DNA of 64,000 nucleotides from Asanoa ferruginea (GTDB lineage Bacteria > Actinomycetota > Actinomycetes > Mycobacteriales > Micromonosporaceae). Positions 39,681 through 47,871 of this stretch are shown piece after piece. Under the pieces are notes generated by a model that was not told where the DNA came from, did not search any database, and saw only the letters and a list, made by a program, of their open reading frames with translations. The stretch lies in NCBI RefSeq assembly GCF_003387075.1, contig NZ_QUMQ01000001.1:6200001-6264000 (forward strand). Direction: 5' to 3'. A program made the position numbers and the translations under genes. Every line of letters starts with the position of its first letter. The first letter of the stretch is position 1.

Positions 39681-42011
39681 ATGGCGCGAGTGATACGTCC
39701 GCTTCTGCGAGGTATACCCGGATTAGTGTGGCTGATCCTGGTGCTGCACGTCGCCGTGGTGCTCTGGCAGACCGCGCTCTTCCCCAACTTCCGCTCCCCG
39801 GACGAACGCCAGCACGTCGACCTGATCACCCAGGTCGAGCAGGGCGTCGCCTGGCCCTGGCCCGATCCCGGCACGCTGCGCATGGCACAGGGCAGCGGGG
39901 CCGGCGGCTTCACGAAGTCCAACCGGATCGACCGCCCGCTGCATCTCGCCGACCGCCCACTTCCGCCGCGCGCGGACCGCCCGTCCTTCTCCGCCGCCGG
40001 CGGCACCACCCCGCTGACGGCACAGCCGCGCAACCAACTCATCCAGCACCCGCCGTTGTACTACGTCGCCGGCGCCGCCGTCCTCCAGGCCATCCCGGGT
40101 TGGGACCGGATCCCGTTCGACCTGACCTACCTCGCGCTCCGCTGGTGGAACGTGCTGCTGGCGGCCGCGCTCCCGCTGTTGCTCTGGGCGGTCGCGCGCC
40201 GGCTGCGCCTTGCTGAACCGTTGCCGGTGGCCGCCGCGCTGGTGCCACTGGCGATCCCGGAGCTCACCCACAACGAGTCGGCGGTCAACAACGACAACCT
40301 CCTGATCCTGTTGTACGCCGTGCTGACCCTGCTCGTAGTCCGGGTCCTGACCGGGGATGCCACTCGCCGCACCGCGCTCGCGATCGGCGCGGTCGGCTCG
40401 CTCGCGCTACTTACCAAGGGTTTCGCGTTGCTGGTGCCGCTGTGGGTCGGTGTTGCCTACGCGGTCCCGCTCTTCCGCGGCCCTGGCCGTCGGCGCGTGG
40501 TTTGGGCGTTGGCGGTCGCCTGGCTGGGCACCCTGCCTGGGGTGGCGTGGTGGATCCACAACCGCATCGCGTACGGGTCGCTCCAGCCACACGGGCGCTT
40601 TACCTCGGTGCCGGAGTTGGTCGCTCGCTACCCGTTCACCGACGGCGGGGTGCACTGGTTGCTGCGGCTGTTGGAGCGGATGAACACGCTGTTCTTCGTG
40701 CACGACCAGACCGGGGGTGGGGGCCACCACGCCCCGTGGTTTCTGGCGTTCGCTGCCGCTGTGCTGATCGTCGCCGGTGTGGTGGTCGCTCTTGCGCTGC
40801 GGGCCCTCGACCGCTCGACCGCGCTGGTGTTGCTGTTCCCGATGGTCGGGCTGTTGGCCATCGTGGCCAAGGGCTCCTACGAACAGTTCGCCGCGACCCA
40901 CACCTACGCCGGAATGCAGGGCCGTTACCTGTACGGCGGCCTTATCGGCGTGGCCATCGTCGCGCTGGCTGCTTTGCGCCGCGTGCCGGCTGCGGTGTCC
41001 CGCGCCGCGCCACTCGGGGTGCTGCTGTTCGCGATCCTGATTCAAACCGTCTACATCGGCTACACCGTCAAGCTGTTCTGGCTCCCGGCCGATGGCGACG
41101 TCCTCGCTGCCCTGCGTGCGATCGCCGCCTGGTATGCGTTCCCGCCGGTGGTGCTGGCGCTGATCGTGACAATCCTGCTGGTGTCACTCGGTGCCGCCCT
41201 GTTCGCAACCGTGCGGCTCGCCGGCCGCCCGGGTGCGGCCGCGTGGCCCGCCCGCCGCCCGACGGCGGCCGCCCGGCTTACCCGCCGTCCGGCGGTGTTC
41301 GCCCGGCTTGCGCGTCGTCCGGCGGTGGCCGCCCGGCTTGCCCGCCGCTCGGCGGTCTTCGCGCGGCTTGCGCGTCGTCCGGCGGTGTTTGCGCGGCTTG
41401 CGCGTCGTCCGGCGGTGGCCGCCCGGCTTGCCCGCCGCTCGGCGGTGTTCGCGCGGCTCGCGCGTCGTCCGGCGGTGTTCGCGCGGCTTGCGCGTCGTCC
41501 GGCGGTGGCCGCCTGTCCTGCTCGTCGTCCGGCGGTGGCCGCCCGGCTTGCCCGCCGCTCGGCGGTGTTCGCGCGGCTTGCGCGTCGTCCGGCGGTGGCC
41601 GCCTGTCCTGCTCGTCGTCCGGCGGTGGCCGCCCGGCTTGCCCGCCGCTCGGCGGTGTTCGCGCGGCTTGCGCGTCGTCCGGCGGTGTTCGCGCGGCTTG
41701 CGCGTCGTCCGGCGGTGTTCGCGCGGCTTGCGCGTCGTCCGGCGGTGGTCGCCTGGCTTGGCCGCCGTCCGGCGGTGGCCGTCCGGCTTGCGCGTCGTCC
41801 GGCGGTGGCCGCCTGGCTTGGCCGCCGTCCGGCCGTGTTCGCCCAGGTCGGCCGCCGGCCGGCCGTGGCGGCTGGGCCTGCCCGCAGGCCGGCCATGGCC
41901 GCCCGGCCTGCTCTATCTGGCCAACCGGCCGTGCGGCTTGCCCGAACCTTGCCGGCTGCGCCGGGGCAGGCCGGTGTCGCGGGGCGCGGCGCGAGCGGCG
42001 TGCGCGTCTAG
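39681..42011 (+). CDS. DUF2142/GT39-like membrane protein with Arg-rich repeat tail
   Basis: 776 residues. Residues 1-510 hold about 11 membrane helices and a first extracellular loop with NFRSPDERQHVDLI and HPPLYYVAGA, the usual acidic and P-L-Y signatures of GT-C glycosyltransferase-like proteins of the DUF2142 group, which use lipid-linked sugars. From residue 512 to 741 the protein consists of 23 ten-residue repeats (RLARRPAVFA, RLARRPAVAA, RLARRSAVFA, WLGRRPAVAA). The tail carries about three Arg per repeat and would be cytoplasmic. The membrane core is ordinary, the tail is not. It ends before a palindrome-rich region next to an IS30 element. Confidence 0.78.
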   Translation: MARVIRPLLRGIPGLVWLILVLHVAVVLWQTALFPNFRSPDERQHVDLITQVEQGVAWPWPDPGTLRMAQGSGAGGFTKSNRIDRPLHLADRPLPPRADRPSFSAAGGTTPLTAQPRNQLIQHPPLYYVAGAAVLQAIPGWDRIPFDLTYLALRWWNVLLAAALPLLLWAVARRLRLAEPLPVAAALVPLAIPELTHNESAVNNDNLLILLYAVLTLLVVRVLTGDATRRTALAIGAVGSLALLTKGFALLVPLWVGVAYAVPLFRGPGRRRVVWALAVAWLGTLPGVAWWIHNRIAYGSLQPHGRFTSVPELVARYPFTDGGVHWLLRLLERMNTLFFVHDQTGGGGHHAPWFLAFAAAVLIVAGVVVALALRALDRSTALVLLFPMVGLLAIVAKGSYEQFAATHTYAGMQGRYLYGGLIGVAIVALAALRRVPAAVSRAAPLGVLLFAILIQTVYIGYTVKLFWLPADGDVLAALRAIAAWYAFPPVVLALIVTILLVSLGAALFATVRLAGRPGAAAWPARRPTAAARLTRRPAVFARLARRPAVAARLARRSAVFARLARRPAVFARLARRPAVAARLARRSAVFARLARRPAVFARLARRPAVAACPARRPAVAARLARRSAVFARLARRPAVAACPARRPAVAARLARRSAVFARLARRPAVFARLARRPAVFARLARRPAVVAWLGRRPAVAVRLARRPAVAAWLGRRPAVFAQVGRRPAVAAGPARRPAMAARPALSGQPAVRLARTLPAAPGQAGVAGRGASGVRV
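41214..41903. repeat. 23-copy 30-bp tandem repeat inside a coding region
   Basis: Period 30 bp, in frame, e.g. CGGCTTGCGCGTCGTCCGGC followed by GGTGTTCGCG. Three main variants alternate (ending VFA, VAA, or with Ser for Pro), and larger blocks recur, e.g. the order R-P-AVFA, R-P-AVAA, R-S-AVFA, which indicates unequal exchange of multi-unit blocks. Outer units are more diverged than inner ones. Lack of stops leaves antisense and shifted frames open as well. Confidence 0.92.
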
Positions 42012-42038
42012 TGCCAGTGGTGCGGTGGCGTTTTTGTT

Positions 42039-42078
42039 CGGGGCTTTGCCCCGGAGCCCCACCGGGGCGCTGCCCCGG
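42039..42078. repeat. Paired GC-rich hairpins, REP-like
   Basis: CGGGGC-TTT-GCCCCG (42039-42053) and CCGGGGC-GCT-GCCCCGG (42062-42078), two perfect small hairpins in the gap after the repeat-tailed gene. They resemble the GGGGCTTTGCCCCGG-type intergenic palindromes scattered in many high-GC genomes. They may end transcription or be mobile REP-like units. Confidence 0.55.
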
Positions 42079-42112
42079 ACCCCGACCCGAGCTGCGGGGA
42101 CCCAGCCAGGGC

Positions 42113-42254
42113 GGGGCGGGTCCCGTTGTCGGTCTTCGCAAGGGCATCAGGATGTTCGGGCGGTGACAAGGTCGTTCGTCCAGTTGGGCGCTCCACCTTG
42201 TCACCGCCCGAACATCCTGATTTGTGGGCTACGCCCGACAACGGGACCCGCCCC
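42113..42254. repeat. 142-bp nested palindrome
   Basis: Outer arms of 20 bp (42113-42132 and 42235-42254) and inner arms of 27 bp (42146-42172 and 42195-42221) are each perfect, separated by 13-bp unpaired stretches and a 22-nt centre. The whole could extrude as a cruciform or fold as a long RNA hairpin. It abuts the IS30 element within 16 bp. It may be a non-autonomous element end, a decayed insertion or a strong terminator; no gene lies inside. Confidence 0.8.
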
Positions 42255-42269
42255 TTGGGGCGGTTTCTT
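42248..42269 (+). terminator. Hairpin with T-rich tail
   Basis: CCGCCCC-TT-GGGGCGG followed by TTTCTT, directly abutting the IS30 left end. It overlaps the outer arm of the nested palindrome. The short T tract makes it a good intrinsic terminator for plus-strand transcripts. Confidence 0.65.
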
Positions 42270-43412
42270 GAGATCTAGGAAAAAAGATGTAGCCCCGGCG
42301 TAGTCAATTGCTGGTTGCAACACCACCTCGTTGTTGTGTGTGGAGGTGGGTATGGCATCACGGTTGTCTATGGCGGAGCGGGAAGAGATCGGGTTGGGTC
42401 GGGCCGGGGGTGAGTCGATTCGGTCGATCGCCCGGCGTCTTGGCAGGCAGCCTTCGACGGTGTCGCGTGAGGTGGGCCGGTTCGAGCGGTACGGGGAGCC
42501 GTATAAGCCGCGGGCGGCGGATTGGGCGGCGTGGCTGCGCCATCGCCGGCCGCGGCGGCCTGCCAAGCTGGTCATCAACGCTGAGCTGCGGTCGGTGGTG
42601 GTGGCGGGGTTGCGGCGGCGGTACTCGCCGCGGCAGCTGGCCGCCCGGCTGCGGATCGATCATCCCGACCGGTCGGAGATGTGGGTGTCGCACGAGACGA
42701 TCTATCAGGCGATCTATCTGCAGGCCCGCGGGAACCTACGCGCGGACCTGTCCCGGCAGGTCGCGCTGCGGTCCGGTCGAGCCGCCCGCCGACCCCGGGC
42801 GGTCGCGGGTGGGGCGGTGCGGTCGAGTCGGGCCTGGCTGGGGTTGAACATTGCGGCCCGCCCCGCGGAGGTCGCGGATCGGGCGGTGCCCGGGCATTGG
42901 GAGGGTGACCTTTTGGAGGGGACCCGCCGCCGCGGGTCGGGTGGCTCGGCGATCGCGACCCTGGTGGAGCGGCATACCCGGTTCGTGATCCTGGTCGCCC
43001 TGCCCGACGGGAAGGTCTCCGAGCATGTCGTGGCCCGCCTGGCGACCGCGATGGCCTGGCTCCCGGAGCGGCTGCGCGCGTCGCTGACCTGGGACCAGGG
43101 CAGCGAAATGGCGCTACACGCCCGGTTCAGCATCGCGACGGGCTGCCCGGTCTACTTCTGCGACCCACACAGCCCCTGGCAACGCGGCAGCAACGAGAAC
43201 ACCAACGGCCTGCTCCGCCAGTACTTCCCGAAAGGGATCTTCGACTTCACCACCATCGACCAGACCGGCCTGGACGCCGTCGCCGACGAACTCAACGACC
43301 GACCCCGCATGACCCTGGGCTGGGCCAAGCCGAGTGAGAAGATGGCCCAACTACTCGGTGTTGCAACCACCAGTTGACCCCGCCCCCGGCTACATCTTTT
43401 TTCCTAGATCTC
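42270..43412 (+). mobile_element. IS30-family insertion sequence, apparently intact
   Basis: 1143 bp. Terminal inverted repeats of 25 bp are perfect: 42270-42294 (GAGATCTAGGAAAAAAGATG, then TAGCC) and 43388-43412 in reverse. Similarity extends inward with mismatches to the GGTTGCAACACC motif near the transposase ends. If the repeats are 25 bp the flanking duplication is TT; if 24 bp (AGATCT start) it is CTTG. One complete transposase gene lies inside with no frameshift, so the element could still move. Confidence 0.9.
42352..43377 (+). CDS. IS30-family transposase
   Basis: 341 residues from the ATG at 42352, right after GGAGGTGGG. N-terminal helix-turn-helix typical of IS30: RLSMAEREEIGLGRAGGESI with IARRLGRQPSTVSREVGR. 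The DDE core is complete: Asp in VPGHWEGDLLEG, Asp in LTWDQGSEM and Glu in WQRGSNENTNGLLRQYFPKG. WVSHETIYQAIY is another family motif. Length fits the IS30 group (about 320-380). It recognises the 25-bp ends of the element and joins them to target DNA. No truncation or frameshift is seen. Confidence 0.95.
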   Translation: MASRLSMAEREEIGLGRAGGESIRSIARRLGRQPSTVSREVGRFERYGEPYKPRAADWAAWLRHRRPRRPAKLVINAELRSVVVAGLRRRYSPRQLAARLRIDHPDRSEMWVSHETIYQAIYLQARGNLRADLSRQVALRSGRAARRPRAVAGGAVRSSRAWLGLNIAARPAEVADRAVPGHWEGDLLEGTRRRGSGGSAIATLVERHTRFVILVALPDGKVSEHVVARLATAMAWLPERLRASLTWDQGSEMALHARFSIATGCPVYFCDPHSPWQRGSNENTNGLLRQYFPKGIFDFTTIDQTGLDAVADELNDRPRMTLGWAKPSEKMAQLLGVATTS

Positions 43413-43526
43413 TTGGGTTTGGTCTGAGGGGGGTGCGGCGGCCGGCCATATCGGGCTTTTCGCCCCCCGGCCAGCCGGGCGATTTCGGCCGCCCCGCGTG
43501 CGGGCCGGCGGGGCGGGATCACACCG

Positions 43527-44384
43527 CTAGTTGGTGGCTCGTTCGGCTGCGCTGACCGCGTTGCGGAAGAGCATGGCGACCGTTGTCGGGCCTACCCCGC
43601 CGACCCGCGGTGTGATCGCGCCTGCGACCTCGGCGCACGATTCGTCGACATCGGGCAGGAGCCGCCGCCCCTCGTAGCGGACCCCGCCGCCGATGACCGT
43701 CGAACCTGGACGGACGTGTTCCGGCTGGACGATCCCGGGGACCCCGGCCGCCGCGATCAGGATGTCGGCCCGCTGGGTGTAGCGCGGCCAGTCCTTGACG
43801 CCCGTGTGCACGACCGTTACCGCCGCGTTGGCGGTTGGGCGTTTCTGGGCCAGCAGCATTGCCAGTGGGCGGCCAAGCGTCGCGCCGCGGCCGAGGATTA
43901 CCACCTCGTGGCCGGCTACCGGGATCTCGTAGTGCGCCAGAATCGCCTCGATGCCAGCCGGGGTGCAGGGGAGCGGGCCCGGCAGGCCCAGCGCGAGGCG
44001 GCCCATGTTGACCGGGTGCATGCCGTCGACGTCCTTGTCGGGATCCATGACGGTGAGGGCCTGGTCGTAGTCGAGGTGGCCGGGCACCGGGTGTTGCACG
44101 AGCAGGCCGTGCACGGCCGGGTCGGTGCTGAACTCGGCGATCACCCGTTCGAGGTCGGCCTGGGTCGAGTCGGCCGGCAGGTGTGCGTGCGGTGAGACGA
44201 AGCCGAGGTCAGCCGCCTGGCGCTGCTTGATCCGGATGTAGCCGGCGCTCGCGTCGTCGTCGCCGACCAGGATGGTCGCCAGCGCTGGGGTGACGCCCTT
44301 GTCGCGCAGCACGCGGACCCGGTCGGAAACGTCGGCCAGGATGCTCTCGGCTACCGGGCCGCCGGGCAGAAGACGCGCGGACAT
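43527..44384 (-). CDS. folD: Methylene-THF dehydrogenase / methenyl-THF cyclohydrolase
   Basis: 285 residues from the ATG at 44384, behind GAGGGGG. FolD motifs: GYIRIKQRQAADLGF (catalytic Lys in the YxxxK motif, here Y-I-R-I-K), VHGLLVQHPVPGHLD, DPDKDVDGMHPVNMGRL and VILGRGATLGRPLAMLL for NADP, ending GITP-like AITPRVGGVGPTTVAML. It interconverts 5,10-methylene- and 10-formyl-tetrahydrofolate in the cytoplasm for purine synthesis. A ZTP riboswitch sits directly upstream in the same orientation, so expression should rise when 10-formyl-THF runs short. It ends 115 bp from the IS30 right end. Confidence 0.95.
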   Translation of the reverse strand: MSARLLPGGPVAESILADVSDRVRVLRDKGVTPALATILVGDDDASAGYIRIKQRQAADLGFVSPHAHLPADSTQADLERVIAEFSTDPAVHGLLVQHPVPGHLDYDQALTVMDPDKDVDGMHPVNMGRLALGLPGPLPCTPAGIEAILAHYEIPVAGHEVVILGRGATLGRPLAMLLAQKRPTANAAVTVVHTGVKDWPRYTQRADILIAAAGVPGIVQPEHVRPGSTVIGGGVRYEGRRLLPDVDESCAEVAGAITPRVGGVGPTTVAMLFRNAVSAAERATN

Positions 44385-44403
44385 ACTTATTTCCCCCTCG
44401 ACC

Positions 44404-44484
44404 GTGGGCACCCAGGCGGTCGATGCTCACGGGCGGGCTCCCCGATGGTCAGTGCCATCCCGTGCCGCCAGTCGCGCTCACCCC
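44404..44484 (-). ncRNA. ZTP (pfl) riboswitch upstream of folD
   Basis: On the minus strand the RNA reads GCGCGACUGGCGG, then a variable arm, AUCGGGGAGCCCG and finally CCGCCUGGGUGCCC. The conserved pfl elements GACUGGCG, CGGGGAGC and CCGCCUGGG occur in the right order, with GGCGG able to pair with CCGCC. ZTP aptamers commonly precede folD, purH and glyA and turn these genes on when ZTP rises. The aptamer ends about 20 nt before the folD ATG, so control of ribosome access is likely. No separate terminator hairpin was seen. Confidence 0.88.
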
Positions 44485-44506
44485 AAGCATGCCAGAAGGC
44501 CCCCGG

Positions 44507-45895
44507 CTACACCCGGTCGAGGGTCGCCCTGAGCTGGGCCACTGCGGGGGCGATCTCGCCGTCGGCGAGGTTGCCGTAGCCGAGGACCAGCACCGGGGTC
44601 GGTGCGGCCGGCTTCTCGGCCCGGTAGGTGTCCAGGTCGACCAGGCGTAGGCCGTGGGCCGCCGCCGCCCGGACCACGGCGCGGGCGTCGGTGCCGTCGG
44701 GGAGGTGGAGCAGCACGTGCAGGCCGGCGGCGGTGCCTTCGACGGTGGCCTCCGGGATGATCTCGGCGAGGGCGGCCAGCAGGCGGTCGCGGCGGAGCCG
44801 GAAGCGGCGGCGGGCGGCGCGCAGGTGGGCGTCATACCAGCCGCGGTTGACGAATGTGGCCAGCGCCAGCTGGTCGAGCACCGGCGGGGCCGCCGGCACC
44901 GGGTCGGCGGCGGCCGACAGGACGCCGGGTGCGAGCAGCCAACCCAGGCCCAGCGCCGGGGACAGGGTCTTGCTCACCGAGCCGAGCAGCGCCACCCGGC
45001 CCGGGTCGAGGCCCTGCATCGCCGCGATCGGCCGGCGGTCGTAGCGGAACTCGGCGTCGTAGTCGTCTTCGACCACGAAGCCGTCGACCGACCGGGCCCA
45101 GCGCACCAGCGCCGCCCGGCGGGCGGGGGAGAGCACCGCACCGCTGGGGAACTGGTGTGCGGCGCCGACCACCACCGCGCGCACGCCGTCGAGGGCGTCG
45201 ACCCGGACGCCGTCGCCGTCGACCGGGACCGCGCGGACCGCCAGGCCCGCGCCGGTGACGGCGGCGCGCAACCGGGACCAGCCCGGCTCCTCGACGGCGA
45301 CCGTGTCGACTCCCAGGCGGCGCAGCGCGCGGGCGACCCGGGTCAGGCCGTCCGTGATTCCGGCACAGACCGTCACGGTGTCCGCGGTCGCGACCGCACC
45401 CCTGGAGCGCTGGAGGTATTCCGCGATCGTGCGGCGGGCGGTCGGGTGGCCGCGGGGGTCGGGCGGGCCGAGGTCGTCGACGGAGATGGCGCCGGTGACC
45501 GCGGCGACCGCGTCGGCCCACCGGCGGCGGGGAAAAGCTCGCAGGTCAGGGAGGCCAGGTGCCAGGTCGTAGCGAGGGGACGCGGTGGCGGTCCGGGGGC
45601 GTGGGACGCGGCCGCGCGGCGCGTCGTCCGGGGTCCAGGCCACCCGCGTTGCCGAGCCGACCCGGGCCGCGAGGTAGCCCTCGGTGACGAGTTGGCCGTA
45701 TGCCTCGGTGACCACCCAGCGTGAGCAGCCCAGGTCTTCGGCGAGGGCCCGGCTGGGTGGCACCGCCGAGCCGGTCGGCAGGCGGCCGGACCGGATCGCC
45801 GCCCGCAGCGCCCGCGCCAGGCGCTGATGAGCCGGGCCGGCGCCGGTCGGGTCGAGCAGCGTCGCCCACGCCAGATTGGTCTGGGAATCCACCAT
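44507..45895 (-). CDS. MocR/PdxR-type regulator (GntR domain plus aminotransferase domain)
   Basis: 462 residues from the ATG at 45895; an earlier start at 45943 would overlap the divergent gene. Residues ~20-90 are a GntR winged helix (LARALRAAIRSGRLPTGSAV, VPPSRALAEDLGCSRWVVTEAY). The rest is a fold-type I aminotransferase with the PLP-binding lysine in GSVSKTLSPALGLGWLL and VEDDYDAEFRYDRRP. MocR proteins sense PLP or amino compounds and do not usually transaminate. Its likely target is the divergent aldo/keto reductase 47 bp away, which would fit a pyridoxal reductase role, but that is inference. Confidence 0.9.
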   Translation of the reverse strand: MVDSQTNLAWATLLDPTGAGPAHQRLARALRAAIRSGRLPTGSAVPPSRALAEDLGCSRWVVTEAYGQLVTEGYLAARVGSATRVAWTPDDAPRGRVPRPRTATASPRYDLAPGLPDLRAFPRRRWADAVAAVTGAISVDDLGPPDPRGHPTARRTIAEYLQRSRGAVATADTVTVCAGITDGLTRVARALRRLGVDTVAVEEPGWSRLRAAVTGAGLAVRAVPVDGDGVRVDALDGVRAVVVGAAHQFPSGAVLSPARRAALVRWARSVDGFVVEDDYDAEFRYDRRPIAAMQGLDPGRVALLGSVSKTLSPALGLGWLLAPGVLSAAADPVPAAPPVLDQLALATFVNRGWYDAHLRAARRRFRLRRDRLLAALAEIIPEATVEGTAAGLHVLLHLPDGTDARAVVRAAAAHGLRLVDLDTYRAEKPAAPTPVLVLGYGNLADGEIAPAVAQLRATLDRV

Positions 45896-45941
45896 GAGAT
45901 TGGAGCGTACGACCTGACCGATCGTCACTAACGTCGATCGC

Positions 45942-46883
45942 ATGATGGATCAACTGGTACTCGGCGCGATGATGTTCGGCACGACCGTCGACGAGAAGCG
46001 CGCGTTCGCGATCCTGGACCGCTTCGTCGACGCGGGCGGCATCTGGATCGACACGGCCAACTGCTACGCGTTCTGGGCCGATCCGAGTGGCTTCGGCGGC
46101 CAGAGCGAGGCGCTGCTCGGGCGTTGGCTGGCCCGCCGGCCGGGGGTGCGCGACCGGGTCGCGCTCAGCACGAAGGTCGGCTGCGAGCCGCTCGAGGCCG
46201 GCCGATACCCCGAGACGGCTGAGGGGCTCGCGCCGCAGACCATCAAGAACGGCATCGAGGCGAGCCTGCGGCGGCTCGGCACCGACCGGGTGGAGATGTA
46301 TTGGGCACACCGCGACAACCGGCGTACGCCGATCGAGGAATCCGTCGGTGCCTTCGGCGAACTCGTCGAGGCCGGGCTGGTCGGGCGGCTCGGGTGCTCC
46401 AACTTCGCGGTCTGGCGGCTGGAGCGGGCCCGGCGGTTCGCGGCCGACCTCGGAGTGGCCGGCTACACGGCGGTGCAGCAGCACCTGACCTACCTCCAGC
46501 CGCGGCCCGGAACCCGGCCGTCGGTCGTGCACCGCTTCGGGCACCTCAGCGACGAGGTGGTCTCCTATGTGGAGAGCCACGACGACATGGCGATGTGGTC
46601 CTACACGCCGCTGCTGGCCGGCGCCTACACCCGGGCCGACAAGCCGCTGGCGCCGGAATACGACCACCCGGGCACGCAGAAGCGGCTGGCGGCGCTGGAC
46701 ACGGTCGCGGCCGAGACCGGCACGACCCGCAACCACGTCGTGCTGGCCTGGCTGACCGGTGGCTGCCCGGCCGCCATGCCGATCGTCGGCCCGAGCTCGG
46801 TCGCCCAACTCGACGAGGCCATCGCGGCCATGGAACTGAAGCTCAGCCCTGAGCAGCGGTCCCTGTTGGACGGCGCCGCTTAG
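45942..46883 (+). CDS. Aldo/keto reductase
   Basis: 313 residues. Tetrad residues appear in GGIWIDTANCYAFWAD (Asp, Tyr), STKVGCEPL (Lys) and MYWAHRDNRRTP (His). Other barrel motifs are GRLGCSNFAVWRLERA and LAWLTGGCPAAMPIVGPSS. It is an NADPH-dependent carbonyl reductase of the same broad superfamily as the 7138 gene but only distantly alike. Divergent from a MocR regulator with 46 bp between starts, so probably controlled by it; a vitamin B6 substrate is possible but unproven. Its stop overlaps that of the convergent protease gene by 4 bp. Confidence 0.88.
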   Translation: MMDQLVLGAMMFGTTVDEKRAFAILDRFVDAGGIWIDTANCYAFWADPSGFGGQSEALLGRWLARRPGVRDRVALSTKVGCEPLEAGRYPETAEGLAPQTIKNGIEASLRRLGTDRVEMYWAHRDNRRTPIEESVGAFGELVEAGLVGRLGCSNFAVWRLERARRFAADLGVAGYTAVQQHLTYLQPRPGTRPSVVHRFGHLSDEVVSYVESHDDMAMWSYTPLLAGAYTRADKPLAPEYDHPGTQKRLAALDTVAAETGTTRNHVVLAWLTGGCPAAMPIVGPSSVAQLDEAIAAMELKLSPEQRSLLDGAA

Positions 46884-47698
46884 TAGGGACCGACGCCGTA
46901 GGTCGTGCCGGCCCGCACCGCCGAGGCGTAGTAGCTGACGCCGCCGGACGCGCACGACCCGCTGCCGCCCGAGGTGATGCCGATGCCGACGGTTCCGGCG
47001 AAGAGCGGGCCGCCGCTGTCGCCGGGCTGGCTGCAGATGTTGGTGCGGATCAGCCCGAGCACGGTGCCGTCGGCGTAGTTGACGGTCACGTTGACCGCGG
47101 TGACGGTGCCGCTGCGCACCCCGCTGGGGCCGCTGCGGGTGACCCGCTGGCCGATCGTGGGTGAGCCGAACGAGCGGATCGGAGCCAGGCCCGGGTAGAT
47201 GTTGACGGCGCTGGGCTTGGCGATCGTCGTGTTGGTGTAGCGGATCAGCGCGGTGTCGTAGGTCGGCGTCACCGTGGTCACCACGCCGAGCGGGACGGTC
47301 GCGGCGGCGTCGGCGTAGACCGTGCCGGCCACCGCGCCGACGCAGTGCCGCGAGGTGATGAAGTAGTAGGTGCTGCCGGCGCGGGCGTTGAAGCCGATCA
47401 GGCACCGGCCGAAGCCGCCGGCCTGGTAGAACGGGTCGGCGCCGGCGATGTGGCGGCGCAGCGTGCCGCTGTCGCGCACGAGGGTGCCGCGGTTGCGGAG
47501 CGCGCCGCGCAACCCGGCGAGTGCGGTGGCGTCGACCGTCGCGTCGGCCGCGACCACGGTGGCGCCGTCTTCGGTCCACCATGCCGTGCCCGGCAGGCTC
47601 CGGTAGCGGGTGAGCGTGGGTGCCGCCGCGGCAGCGGTGGCCGGGAGCAGCACGGCCACCGCGGCGACGGCGGCGGCGAGGATCCGGGCGGTACGCAT
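46880..47698 (-). CDS. Secreted chymotrypsin-like serine protease (S1)
   Basis: 272 residues from the ATG at 47698. Signal peptide MRTARILAAAVAAVAVLLPA with cleavage near ATAAAAAP. A ~75-residue propeptide-like segment precedes the protease domain. Catalytic triad: His in FITSRHCVGAVAG, Asp in TPTYDTALIRY and Ser in CSQPGDSGGPLF. The pattern is close to the streptogrisin/alpha-lytic group, though the propeptide is short. It should act outside the cell. Divergent from the 1119-residue secreted protein, with an inverted repeat between them. Confidence 0.9.
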   Translation of the reverse strand: MRTARILAAAVAAVAVLLPATAAAAAPTLTRYRSLPGTAWWTEDGATVVAADATVDATALAGLRGALRNRGTLVRDSGTLRRHIAGADPFYQAGGFGRCLIGFNARAGSTYYFITSRHCVGAVAGTVYADAAATVPLGVVTTVTPTYDTALIRYTNTTIAKPSAVNIYPGLAPIRSFGSPTIGQRVTRSGPSGVRSGTVTAVNVTVNYADGTVLGLIRTNICSQPGDSGGPLFAGTVGIGITSGGSGSCASGGVSYYASAVRAGTTYGVGPY

Positions 47699-47755
47699 AT
47701 CGACGACTATCCCTGAGTCGGTGACCCTGGGCAACCTTTCGATCACGGCAATCGC

Positions 47756-47779
47756 ACTTCTGCTCATTAGGACAGAAGT
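47756..47779. promoter_or_regulatory. Inverted repeat between two secreted-protein genes
   Basis: ACTTCTG and CAGAAGT with a 10-nt AT-rich centre, 58 bp from the protease start and 93 bp from the multidomain protein start. Its position between divergent genes for exported proteins makes a shared operator plausible. Confidence 0.4.
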
Positions 47780-47871
47780 TCCGTCGCATCGAAGGATAGA
47801 TATGGACAGTTGACCAGAAGGCACCTACGGTGACCGCAACCCGCTCGTCCCTCTACCGTCCCGGAGGAACA

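Noticed and set aside
41060-42204. Antisense and shifted long reading frames in the Arg-rich repeat region
   Set aside because: Open only because the GC-rich 30-bp unit lacks stops in any frame; the membrane-protein frame has the real start and domain.
47830-47871. Upstream in-frame start for the multidomain secreted protein
   Set aside because: The GTG at 47872 has GGAGGAACA directly before it and gives a cleaner signal peptide.
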